Shown here one piece after another: positions 7,847-16,445 of a DNA stretch of 28,492 bases (the stretch's first letter is position 1; the number at the start of each line of letters is the position of its first letter). The stretch spans positions 1 to 28,492 of the forward strand of contig JAGFNK010000641.1 of NCBI GenBank assembly GCA_025769875.1. Reading direction: 5' to 3'. Both the position numbers and the translations under genes were made by a program. The notes under the pieces were generated by a model. The model was not told the origin of the DNA. It did not search any database and saw only the letters and a list, made by a program, of their open reading frames with translations. Origin of the DNA: Russula earlei (taxonomy: Eukaryota; Basidiomycota; Agaricomycetes; Russulales; Russulaceae).

Positions 7847-8748
7847 GTGGTGGTAGTGAGTCAACGTGAGCGTGATATGTGGGTGAAGTGTGTGGGTGTG
7901 CGGTGCTACCAGCAGCCACTCGGACTAAGCAAATGTACCCAGGAACATGCATCTGACATGTGTAGGCGACCGTCCACATGCGCACCAAAAGTTCTTGTGC
8001 TGCACGCAGCTCTCCATTTTCTGCCTCGAGCTTAACAGCCACCAGGAGTTTGGTCTAGAGTCATGACTCAACCTGGATGACCCCAATATGAGGTGACCCA
8101 TCTCTCCCTCATTTTACTCCTGTCTTAACATCGAGAAGTCAACTGCTACCCAGATCGGGAAGCCATAGATGTTGAAAGAGAACTTGTGGGTTTTTTCTTC
8201 TTGTTGACTTCAATTTCTCCCTCGTTCATCTATCCCGATGCCCACAAGCTCCTTTGCAGTTCTTGCAGCGCGAACGACAACAGCTCTGAGAAGCAATGGT
8301 TCAACTCACTCTTGGAGACGCTCAAACACAAAGACTCCGATGACTCGCATGAAGCTCTTCTCCATGTCAGCGGTGACGACAAGGACGACTTGCCTCCTCT
8401 GACACCTTTGGCCTCTCCCAGCCAAATCTGCTCACTCTCTGAGTTCCTTTTGAATGCGCTTCTGAGTACCTCGTGCGCCACATGTACATCTCTGCCAAGC
8501 CACTTTTCCTTGGCCCACATTGGCCAGAGGACTTCTGCCTGAGGGCAACATTCGACCACGCATGCCAGCAGCTTGTCAAGACACTCACAAGTGCTGTGTG
8601 CCTTCTCTAGGTCGGCCGCATGGTGCCAAAGGTTGCGGTGGTTGGGAAATACATGCAGCGCGTATGCAAGCACTGCATGCGCTGTGCCATGGGTAGTATG
8701 CTGTGGTGTCATAGGTGCAGTGTTGTATCTCATATGGTTGCTCTTCAT
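7847..8748 (-). pseudogene. PRP6-like pre-mRNA splicing factor fragment
   Basis: Two pieces on the minus strand match the HAT-repeat part of Prp6 (U4/U6.U5 tri-snRNP protein). About 8700-8419 reads AHAVLAYALHVFPNHRNLW, ADLEKAHST, CPQAEVLWPMWAKEKWL and SESEQIWL. About 8042-7955 reads VAVKLEAENGELRAAQELL. In intact homologues SEQIWL is followed directly by AAVKLEAENGE. Here about 375-400 bp of unrelated sequence lies between, so the gene carries an insertion or an odd intron. The whole N-terminal half, the rest of the repeats and the C-terminus are missing. Several conserved Arg/Ala positions are replaced by His/Val. LTR B1 abuts the left side. It is a relic or captured gene piece, not a working gene. 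An intact PRP6 is expected elsewhere because the gene is essential in fungi studied. Confidence 0.78.
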
Positions 8749-9059
8749 CTTTGTGTAATGTGTATGGTCTCAACACATGTAATCCCTTCCTCATGTATAT
8801 AATTTCCCTAGCTGCCTCTCTTAAATCCAGTGGATTCCCTGTCACCCTCCATCCTTGTCTGCTGTCTCTCAAGTCTTATTAGCTTGCTCTGTTCCTTGGG
8901 ACACTGAATGTCCATCCTCATCCGGAATCATGAACTCAGTGTACCTTTTTCAGGTTCACTACACCGCTCACTGGGAATATTGAGATGATTGGTGAACAGA
9001 GAATAGGTCAACCAGATTGAGTGTATGGTAGATGACATGTAAAGGACTGAAAGATGGTA
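8749..9059. other. Spacer, no gene seen
   Basis: Lies between the PRP6 fragment and the Plavaka 3' end. It may contain the 3' terminus of the Plavaka transposon, but I found no inverted repeat matching the other side. Confidence 0.4.
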
Positions 9060-10354
9060 TCATATAGGAACTATTTCTTTGCAACAAAGATAAAGATCTC
9101 CTGTGTGGTCAACAACATCCATGACAAAGTAATCTCCAGCTTTATCAAAGTCTGGGATGAGGGGTGCACCACACAAGATAGATTGCACAAAGATAAATTC
9201 TGTTTTTGATTGGGCATGAATGTGGTGGAGTCTTAGGTCCCGATCCTTAGCAGGTGGAGTATGGATCGGATCGTCAAGGTGTTGCACTAAGCAGATGGGA
9301 AAAATTTGGTCAGGTACAGAACAGGAAAATATGCACAGGAGCCGTGCAAAGATACAGCTGTTGGCGGTCTGTACGATCACGAAATTGCATCGTTCTCGGC
9401 CATGGAAACAGGGGCTACAATATACAATATCTATATATTGATTGAAGTCCACCCTGGACTTGTAAACGATCTTGATGGATCGGTATTCAATAATCTAAGA
9501 GGTCTCAAGAACCACAAGATAAAGAAGCAAGGGCATTGCGCACAGGGTGATCTGGGTCAAGGTTGATTGTCACATATGATGAGGGGATTTGAAGGTATAC
9601 TGCTTGAAGGCGTAGCCAATTGGAACGCTGCTCATGGAGGGAGTCCCCAATTGAGCCAAAAGTAATCATCGGTTGCTGTGAGCGCAGTATGATGTGGCCA
9701 TCAAAGAGCAATTTTCCATGCAGTTCTGGGCCGTCATATTGGCCATGCATGTGATTTTGGGAAGGATCTGATGGTAGATCTTCTGGTGCTTCATCCGAGT
9801 CAACAAGATTGTCACCTCTTGTTTCATCAATTTCATCAAGTTGGCTACACATCAATGATAAGACAAAGCGACAATGCTCATTTCTTAACAACTAAGGATA
9901 TTATGGTGTCGTCAGAGTGTTGCTTCTATGCAACATGAAACAAACCTGATTTGCAACATCCTTGAAATTAGAGTGCATGTAGGACCTCTTCAATGGCCCA
10001 TGCAGTTTCTCATTTGGCTTGGTATTGTAGCTGCGGGAGGCCCCCTTATGTTCAATGTCATCAAAGCTATGCACTAATGCATGCATTTAGGGAAGTTCCA
10101 ATTCTTGATTGATTCACCCCAGAGTATCGCTGCATCTGTGGATAATTTGGCATATTCCTGGTGAGTGGTGAGCAATACCATCAGGGGACAACCCAAGGAA
10201 GGGTGAGAATTGTGGAGCACATTGACATACCTTCATTTGCTGTGCAAAGCTCTTCAGTGCACATTTGCCGGTGGCAATGGTTTGTTCTGTGTGCACTTCA
10301 AACCCAAGGTATAAGTCTAGAATAGCAAAACTTCATAAGCATTGCAACAGGGAC
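9060..10354 (-). pseudogene. Plavaka-type transposase, C-terminal part (split by copia)
   Basis: Continues the minus-strand transposase of 18700-16446 after removal of the copia element and one CACCC. The join reads AAG GAA GGG TGG through the target site. Recognisable pieces are ILDLYLGFEVHTEQTIATGK, then FDDIEHKGASRSYNTKPNEK, then KLHGPLKRSYMHSNFKDVANQ. Next is an acidic segment, and finally TANSCIFARLLCIFSC, AKDRDLRLHHIHAQSK and DYFVMDVVDHTGDLYL. This order matches the C-terminal region of Plavaka (KDZ/CACTA-related) proteins from mushrooms as I remember them. Breaks include a TGA at 10333-10335 where Arg is expected (LxSFAILDLY) and shifts between the open stretches 9891-9505 and 9452-9060, some of which may be introns. 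The element cannot be active. Confidence 0.78.
10333..10335 (-). other. Premature TGA in Plavaka transposase
   Basis: The context is CL-stop-SFAILDLYLG. Family members have Arg at this position in my recollection, so CGA to TGA (a CpG transition) is the simplest origin. Confidence 0.55.
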
Positions 10355-10359
10355 CACCC

Positions 10360-10841
10360 TGTTGAAAATAGACGCAGTATGTGTGATTAGATAGCAGCAG
10401 ATGATAAGATCGCAGGCAGATCTATCAGACAATAGTTCAGTTTGGTTGACACAAAACTGAGATAAATAATGTACCTATCAGACAATAGCTACAACGCGTC
10501 GTCAGTACTGTGAGATAAGATATCATAGTGTAAATACTCACTTCAGTTTGGTTGACACAAAACTGAAGTGATCTACGTACTTTGTGGTGTTCTTAAGTAC
10601 CTGAGACCGCCACTAGATGCAGTACAGTTAACTACCATCACAGATCACTAAGTAAGTCTGAGGATCAGTTGTAAGTAGCTACCGATTGTCCTAAATCACT
10701 CTATCAGTGTAACTAACGCGTGCTGCAGCGTATGAGCTGAGCCAGTGATGCCCAGGTCCTGGGTGATCCGACACGTCAACGCATCCGAGTTGTGATCATA
10801 TCACAACACACCTGAGACTCTGGGCAGTGCAGATCTCAACA
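10360..10841 (-). repeat. copia 3' LTR
   Basis: 482 bp, TGTTGAAAATAG to GATCTCAACA. It differs from the 5' LTR by roughly a dozen substitutions by eye and by about 50 extra bp between CACTTCAGT and ACCTGAGACC, a segment absent from the 5' LTR. Most substitutions are CpG here against TpG or CpA there (for example ACCGCC/ACCACC, ACCGAT/ACCAAT, ACACGTC/ACATGTC). Confidence 0.93.
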
Positions 10842-10849
10842 TCCCCCCA
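10842..10849 (-). promoter_or_regulatory. copia polypurine tract
   Basis: On the minus strand TGGGGGGA directly precedes the 3' LTR (TGTTGAGATC..). A purine run at this place primes plus-strand DNA synthesis in LTR elements. Confidence 0.8.
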
Positions 10850-10878
10850 TGATTAAGACAGTTGGTAGATTAGATCAA

Positions 10879-11640
10879 TTAAGACCCAACCCATTGACGA
10901 AGGTCCTGGAGCAGCGCGTGAGTATGCGGCTTGGTGAGACCATCTGCAAGCATCTCTCCTGTGGGAGTATGGATAAGTATGATCAGTCCGTCCTCAATGT
11001 ATTGGCGGATGGTGTGATGCTTGATAGGGATATGCTTTGACCATCTTCCGGTGACTGGGTTGAGCGCAAGGTCGACGGCGCCTTTGTTATCACCATGAAG
11101 CAGAATCGGATTGGAGATCTGATAGCCAATCTCGGAGAAGAAGCTCCGATACCACGTGGCTTGATTAGCTGTGTTGGCTAAGGCCATATATTTGGCTTGA
11201 GTGGTACTTTGGGCAACAGTCTTCTGTTTGCATGAGGTCCAGGAGATAGCAGCGCTGGAAAGTAGAAAGACATAGCCCGAGGTGGAACAGTAGTCATCTG
11301 CATTGTCTCCAAGGCTAGAGTTGGAGTACCTGTGTAATCCGGTATTGTGCGCGCCATCATAACGCAGCTTTAGATCTGAAGTGCTGTTAAGATAAGATAG
11401 TATGTATTTGGAAAGGCGTAGATGATGCGATGAGGGATTGGATGAGTATTGGGCAAGTCGAGAGACTGCAAATGATATATCTGGTCATGTCCCGATCTGC
11501 ACATAGAGAAGGCTGCCAATGATGCGTTGAAAATGCTTTATTTCATCAGGCGTTGCCTCCCCGGAGTGCTTGACCAAGTGGACATCTGCCCCAGAGGGCA
11601 GTGGAGTGCGGACCGGATTGGAATCCACCATCCCAAAGCG
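10879..11640 (-). pseudogene. copia RT C-terminus and RNase H
   Basis: Continues the polymerase frame after a 7-bp duplication. It reads RFGMVDSNPVRTPL, HFQRIIGSLLYVQIGTRPD, then RNase H with STSGYVFLLSSAAISW, LHGDNKGAVDLA and LADGLTKP, ending at TAA-free stop 10879-10881. Two conserved acidic sites are lost. The first Asp of the usual YSDADW-like motif is Asn (YSNSSLGDN, near 11315; TCC GAC to TCC AAC would be a CpG transition). The STEAEYMA motif is TTQAKYMA (near 11195), with both Glu replaced. RNase H activity would be lost even without the frameshifts. A stop at 11487-11485 (QIGT-stop-PD) sits where Arg is expected, again fitting CGA to TGA. Confidence 0.85.
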
Positions 11641-11653
11641 ATTGACGATTGAC
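11639..11653 (-). other. 7-bp tandem duplication that frameshifts copia RT
   Basis: The plus strand reads GCGATTGACGATTGACGATC. Removing one 7-bp unit (CGATTGA) restores the continuous minus-strand reading SEIVNRFGMVDSNP across the break. Confidence 0.85.
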
Positions 11654-12209
11654 GATCTCCGAGATGTACCTAGATTGATCAATGTCTAGTTGCTTAGCCA
11701 AGCGATCATGCATAACACGAATCCCAAGATAGGAGTCGATCTTGCCTAGATCAGTCATTTCATAGCACGTGGACAATGAATTCTTAATGTCTGCAATCAG
11801 TGGGATTGAATCACCTAAGATGGTGACATCATCGACATAGAGGATAATGATTATGGTTCCCCCTGCATCTTGGCGATGATAAACCCCAGCATCTGAGTGC
11901 GTGTGTGTGAAGCCGAGCCCAGTGAGAACTCCATGAAACTGTAAGTTCCATGCGCGCGAGGCTTGTTTGAGGCCGTAGAGAGCCTTCTTTAACTGACAGA
12001 CTTTGTCTTTTTGGTCCGGAGTAATGAAACCTTGTGGTTGCTCCATGTAGATCTCTTCCTCCAGTGTGCCATTAAGGAACACTGACTTGATGTCCATTTG
12101 ATGGATCTCCCAATCCTCTAGCGCGGCCAATGCTAGGAGTAGTCTCAAAGACTCAAATCTGGCAACTGGTGAGAAAGTTTCATCATAATCAATCCCCTCC
12201 ACTTGGTGA
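11654..12209 (-). pseudogene. copia reverse transcriptase core
   Basis: Reads VEGIDYDETFSPVARFESLR, LEDWEIHQMDIKSVFLNG, LEEEIYMEQPQGF, KALYGLKQASRAW and ILYVDDVTILGD, the canonical Ty1/copia RT series. The catalytic Asp pair is intact in YVDD (about 11832), and the first catalytic Asp is in MDIKSVFLNG. It starts after a one-base deletion near 12209: FTKWRG in the upstream frame would be FTQVEG with one more C. It ends at the 7-bp duplication. RT motifs themselves are undamaged, so inactivation came from indels. Confidence 0.93.
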
Positions 12210-13374
12210 ACCCCTTTGCGACTAAATGCGTGCGAAATCTACCATCAGATTTGCATGCAAACACCCATTGAGATTGCACGGCCTTGCGGCCCGGCGGCAG
12301 ATCTACAAGCTCCCAAGTACCATTCTTAGCGAGTGCATCAATTTCATATTGACATGCGGTTCTCCATTGATTGGTGGAGTCCGAGGACATCGCTTCCCAA
12401 AATGTAGCCGGAGTGATCGCCTCTGCCATCGCTAATAGTGCTGTATGCGATAGGCGCCCCCCCGCATTTGTGTTAGAAGTGAGAAATCTAGGATTAGGAC
12501 ATGGGTTAGGGCGAAGACGCCTAGGTGAGGGTGGACGTGGTGGACCAAAGGATGGTCCCAGCAATGCTGAGTGAGGCTGGCGCAAGCGGACTTGGCACAC
12601 AGGCTGAATGCGGCGCGGCGGAGTATGTGGAAGGGGCTGAGTGGGAGGGGTAAGGTAAAGTGAATTAGGTGTATTGGGATCTAGTGGGGTTTCCGGAGGT
12701 GCAGGACTAAGTCCACAGCCATCCGGTTCGTGCGGAAGTGGGGCAGTGAAAGAAACCGGTCCCGTGAAGACCAAGGGTTGTGCAGGAGGAGGAGTGTCAG
12801 TAAGGTCTCCCCTAGCAGGCAGTATGCGCTCATCAAAAGTGACATCGTGCGATAAGAGCAGCTTTCAGGTGGATTGATTCCAGAGTCGGTAACCCTTAGA
12901 TCCAGACTCGTACCCAACGAAAATCATCTCGACCGATCTCGGATTGAGCTTCTTCCGTTTGTTAGCAGGTGTGTGTACATATGCCTTACATCCAAAGACG
13001 CGGAAATAGGAAACGTCCAGAACTTGTCCATCCGTCCAGACTGAGTGAGGTGTGTTCCACCAGAGAACGCGTGTAGGAGTGCGATTGTAGATATGGACTG
13101 CTGCATCAGTAGCAAGCTCCCAGAAATCCAGAGTAAGACTGGCGCCATGTAGCATAGTGTGCATCTTGTCTTCGAGGGTCCGGTTCCATCTCTCCGCTAT
13201 GCCATTCTGCTGTGGTGACCCTGGCATTGTCAATCTATGCTCAATTCCCTTTTGATCTAAGACTGATCTGAGGGTACCAGACAAGTACTCCCCTCCGCAA
13301 TCCGAGTGTAGTGCTTTGATCTTATCGTTGGTCTGGTTTTCTGACCACGCGAGATATTTTTTGAACGCATCAGC
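12210..13374 (-). pseudogene. copia integrase C-terminal half and linker
   Basis: Resumes right of the nested LTR with DAFKKYLAW. It contains the second and third integrase catalytic residues: Asp in KALHSDCGGEYL and Glu in PQQNGIAERWNRTLED. It then has the GKR-like C-terminal part (FRVFGCKAYVHTPANKRKKL, EMIFVGYESGSKGYRLW). A proline-rich linker (12440-12770) follows, then the RT entry AITPATFWEAMSS and NGTWELVDLPPGRKAVQSQW. One in-frame TGA (12865-12867) sits in STxKLLLSHDVTFDE, where Arg (CGA) is likely. The one-base deletion near 12209 ends this frame. Confidence 0.9.
12865..12867 (-). other. Premature TGA in copia integrase
   Basis: ACC TGA AAG inside NQST-stop-KLLLSHDV. The frame is open on both sides for hundreds of bases. 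ACC CGA AAG would restore it by reversing one CpG transition. Confidence 0.75.
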
Positions 13375-14203
13375 TGTTACGAACCAAGGCCAGGTCCTGA
13401 CCGTAGATTGTCCTATTTCACTCAAGAGAGACCTCTCTCACTTTGCATTTCCGACTCCCTTCCATTTTCTGGGCTATCCCTCCTGCGGTACAAGATATCG
13501 CTATTGCGAAGGCACTATAACATGACCAGGCACCTGTTTCCTAATCGGGTAATCATCGCGTGGCAGCCACATGGCCACCCAGCCACCAAGGACCCGAAAC
13601 AGCGGCACAAACTCTTAGAAACTGTTGCATAAATCATCTGATGTCATCAAGGCTCCAATGACATCATGGCTGACTGAGTGACTCCACAGTGACCTCATAG
13701 GCTCACTAAGCGCTCCACAGTGACATCATAATGATGTCATCGCTCCACAATGATCAGTAATGCGCTCAGTAAGCCTGAAACTTGACACAAGCAAGTTTAT
13801 GCCTCTGTAGTCCTATTGGATGGTACCAAAGAGTCTAGAATAGTCCCAGTTCTTTGTAATCGACCCTGTACACTGTATATAAGCCCCAATGAAGCATGGC
13901 AGTCGTCAGACTGTCCATTTGTGATACTCTCATCCTCCTGGGTACTCCCCCGCGACCGCTCAGTTTAAAGTCTACTCTCGTCTTCAAGGTACTCTTCAAC
14001 GACCGCCTTGTTTAAAGCCCCCTCACTACACTGGCCTCTAGTCTTTGCATTTGTCTCCTGCAACACCTACCAGTCCCCATCTGGTACCTCCTCATCGTTT
14101 GGCTCGTCCTCCTGTTCGACGCCGCCTTCGCTGCGTACCATCTGTTCTGACCCTTACCCACCTGCTCCTGAGTCCTTAGTGATCAGCAGTACGTGTCTTG
14201 ACA
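13375..14203 (+). mobile_element. Family-A solo LTR (A2), nested in copia integrase
   Basis: 829 bp from TGTTACGAACC to GTGTCTTGACA, flanked by TCAGC on both sides (13370-13374 and 14204-14208). Excising it with one TCAGC restores the integrase reading KDQCAD into AFKKYLAW. It is therefore younger than the copia insertion. It has the TATA box at 13876-13883 and the paired TGACATCA sites. It keeps more CpG than A1. Confidence 0.95.
14070..14150 (+). other. LTR hydrophobic reading frame, copy in A2
   Basis: Encodes PVPIWYLLIVWLVLLFDA then AFAAYHLF and stops at TGA 14148-14150, where A3 has CGA. It has the same hydrophobic core as A1, A3 and the diverged LTR at 403-603. No ATG lies in this frame. 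Confidence 0.35.
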
Positions 14204-14208
14204 TCAGC

Positions 14209-14667
14209 ACACTGATCTTTACTTTTGAGGAAGTACACTACCCCATAATGGGAGTAGTCGTCGATAAATGTTGCCCAATAAGTTGCACCTTGGATAGACC
14301 GGGTCTGCATCGGACCAGCTAAGTCAGTATGCACAATCTGTAGACACCGATCTGATTGCTTAGGTGAAGCCAGGAAAGGACGTCGCGTCTGTTTGCTGAG
14401 TTCACACCCGGGGCAAGGTGACTGATTGCGATCCGCTGAACTAAGCGAGATTCCCTTGACGGAATGAGCGTATTTGATTAGCGTGTGTGAGGACATATGT
14501 CCCATGTGCTGATGCCAGATGTTAAGTGGTAGCACCCCCGCCTGCGCGTGTAGGGCCGGAGATGAGAAGTCAATATAGAATAGGTTATTCTCCAGGTATC
14601 CTTGCATGACTTTCTGATCTTTGTAGTAGATTTGGCATGTGTTCTGAGTAAAAGTGATACAGTATGT
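14209..14667 (-). pseudogene. copia pre-integrase and integrase N-terminal half
   Basis: Reads TYCITFTQN, then the zinc-binding HHCC domain: IWHQHMGHMSSHTLIKY with CPGCELSKQTRRPF. It continues to the first catalytic Asp in IVHTDLAGPMQTRSIQG and YWATFIDDYSHYGVVYFL, and is cut after KDQCAD by LTR A2. The frame joins gag-protease upstream if the 7-base C run at 14668-14674 (G run in the element) were 8 bases. Confidence 0.9.
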
Positions 14668-14674
14668 CCCCCCC

Positions 14675-15770
14675 TTTGGAGCAATGCGCTGACTGAGAAG
14701 TAGCGTGCATCGGCTTCCAGAACATGCATGACATCGGTGAGGGTTAATGGAAACTTCCCAATGCCTCCAGACGGTAGGACGGATACAGATCTGGTCCCAA
14801 TCTGCTTGATGATAGCATGACCTCCAAGGTTAACTGATCCGGTGGCTGGAGAGTAAGTGATGAAGTCGGTCCGGAACGGACTGATGTGATGGGTGGCTCC
14901 TGAGTCAATCATCCAGCACGATCTAGTCACCGAGTAAAGGGAAATGCGAATGTCATTTTCATCATCCGAGATCTCCGTAATTGTAGCAGTAGTCTCTACT
15001 ATGTGCGCATTGACCTTTCTGTTAGTGTCCGCGCCAGACTCTCTCTTTTTCTTTGCCTTCTCCTCCTCATCCTTTTTCTTCTTCTGGCACTCAGGACTCT
15101 TGTGACCAGCTTTCTTGCAATAATAACATTTTATTTTGTTTTTATCGTCCTGTTTCTTGACCGGAGCAATTTTGTTAAGGGAAGCGGAGGAGCCGGCCCG
15201 ACGACTCTCTTCATTGAGAATGTGTTCCTGAATGGCTTTCGGGGAAAGCTTGTTTGGAAGATTAGAGCCGAGGATAGCTTGCATAAGACCAGAGTAAGAG
15301 CTGGGTAGTGCCTGAATTAGAGTGAGACTGAATTGGAGATCGGTGATGGGCATGTCATTGTTCTGAAGATTGATCCTAGTATCATTCAATTTCTGTAGTT
15401 GTGGGAACATCGGGCTGGTATCATCTAGATCAAAACATGTGAGGGCGGTCCAAGAGTTATGTAGGGACATAGATCCAACGCCGATGCAAGTAATCTTAAG
15501 TTGTTCCCACTTGAGTTTACAGGTGTTGAACTTGGTGTTATTGCTTATCTCTGTGTATATATCTTTCTGGAGATGGAGCTGGAAGACGCCTAACAGTATG
15601 TCTTCTTCAACGTCCCAATTGCTATCTCCAGAGGGTTTTGTATTGATAAGATGACGCCGGAAACCATTCATTCGGGTAATGGCCTTGAAGCAAAATGACC
15701 AAGTAGTCCAATTTGATGAATCTAAGATCTCCAGGGGCATTCCCGAGGGGATAGTGAATGTGGGTGCCAT
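14675..15770 (-). pseudogene. copia gag and aspartic protease
   Basis: Starts at ATG 15770 (MAPTFTIPSGMPLEILD, then NWTTWSFCFKAITRMNG), a typical copia gag beginning. The middle is UBN2/gag-like: LHLQKDIYTEISN, IQALPSSYSGLMQAIL. A CCHC zinc knuckle, CYYCKKAGHKSPEC (near 15120), precedes a Lys/Glu-rich stretch. The protease follows with its active-site motif WMIDSGATHHISPFRTDF (near 14900), then SVLPSGGIGKFPLTLTDVMH. The frame breaks in a homopolymer at 14668-14674. Distance from the primer site to the ATG is about 230 bp. Confidence 0.93.
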
Positions 15771-15996
15771 ATGATGTAATAAGGTGAATTGCCAATCCGG
15801 ACCAGCGGAGCAATTGTAGCTGGATCAATTAGAGATCAAATCAGTATCTTTGACGTGTGATGTAACTGCGCGCATGTCAATCCTTTGGTTCCAGGGGCCA
15901 AGGGAGTAAGATGTTGTCTGATAACAGAGGTTTGTGGGGAAGGGAGGTGTTATAGGAATAAACGTGTGTGGTGATCTCTGTGGATTTTAGATATGG

Positions 15997-16011
15997 GCAG
16001 GGCCCATAACC
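15997..16011 (-). promoter_or_regulatory. copia primer-binding site, half-tRNA iMet type
   Basis: Immediately inside the 5' LTR the minus strand reads GGTTATGGGCCCTGC. This is complementary to the anticodon-stem-loop part of eukaryotic initiator tRNA-Met (GCAGGGCUCAUAACC) with one G.U wobble. It is not complementary to the tRNA 3' end. Drosophila copia primes from a cleaved 5' half of tRNA-iMet at this same region. Confidence 0.75.
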
Positions 16012-16440
16012 TGTTGAAAATAGACGCAGTATGTGTGATTAGATAGCAGCAGATGATAAGATCGCAGGCAGATCTATCAGACAATAGTTCAGTTTGGTTG
16101 ACACAAAACTGATATAAATAATGTACCTATCAGACAATAGCTACAAAGTGTCATCAGTACTGTGAGATAAGATATCATAGTGTGAATACTCACTTCAGTA
16201 CCTGTGACCACCACTAGATGCAGTACAGTTAACTACCATCACGGATCACTAAGTAAGTCTGAGGATCAGTTGTAAGTAGCTACCAATTGTCCTAAATCAC
16301 TCTATCAGTGTAACTAACGCGTGCTGCAGCGTATGAGCTGAGCCAGTGATGCCTGGTCTGGGTGATCCGACATGTCAACGCATCCGAGTTGTGATCATAT
16401 CACAACACACCTGAGACTCTGGGCAGTGCAGATCTCAACA
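16012..16440 (-). repeat. copia 5' LTR
   Basis: 429 bp, TGTTGAAAATAG to GATCTCAACA, lacking about 50 bp present in the 3' LTR. Followed by the CACCC target copy. Confidence 0.93.
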
Positions 16441-16445
16441 CACCC

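Larger units (their letters stand above)
10360..16440 (-). mobile_element. Full-length Ty1/copia retrotransposon with nested LTR
   Basis: 6081 bp bounded by two LTRs and perfect 5-bp duplications CACCC (10355-10359 and 16441-16445). Without the nested LTR A2 and its extra target copy it is about 5.25 kb, normal for copia. Order on the minus strand is 5' LTR (16440-16012), tRNA primer site (16011-15997), one gag-pol frame (gag, zinc knuckle, protease, integrase, RT, RNase H), polypurine tract (10849-10842) and 3' LTR (10841-10360). Integrase before RT is diagnostic of Ty1/copia. The frame has several breaks, so it is non-autonomous now. Confidence 0.95.

Noticed and set aside
8750..9060. CACTACACC near 8957 as a CACTA-type terminal repeat of the Plavaka element.
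   Set aside because: No matching inverted copy was found beyond 18700, so the transposon ends cannot be placed.
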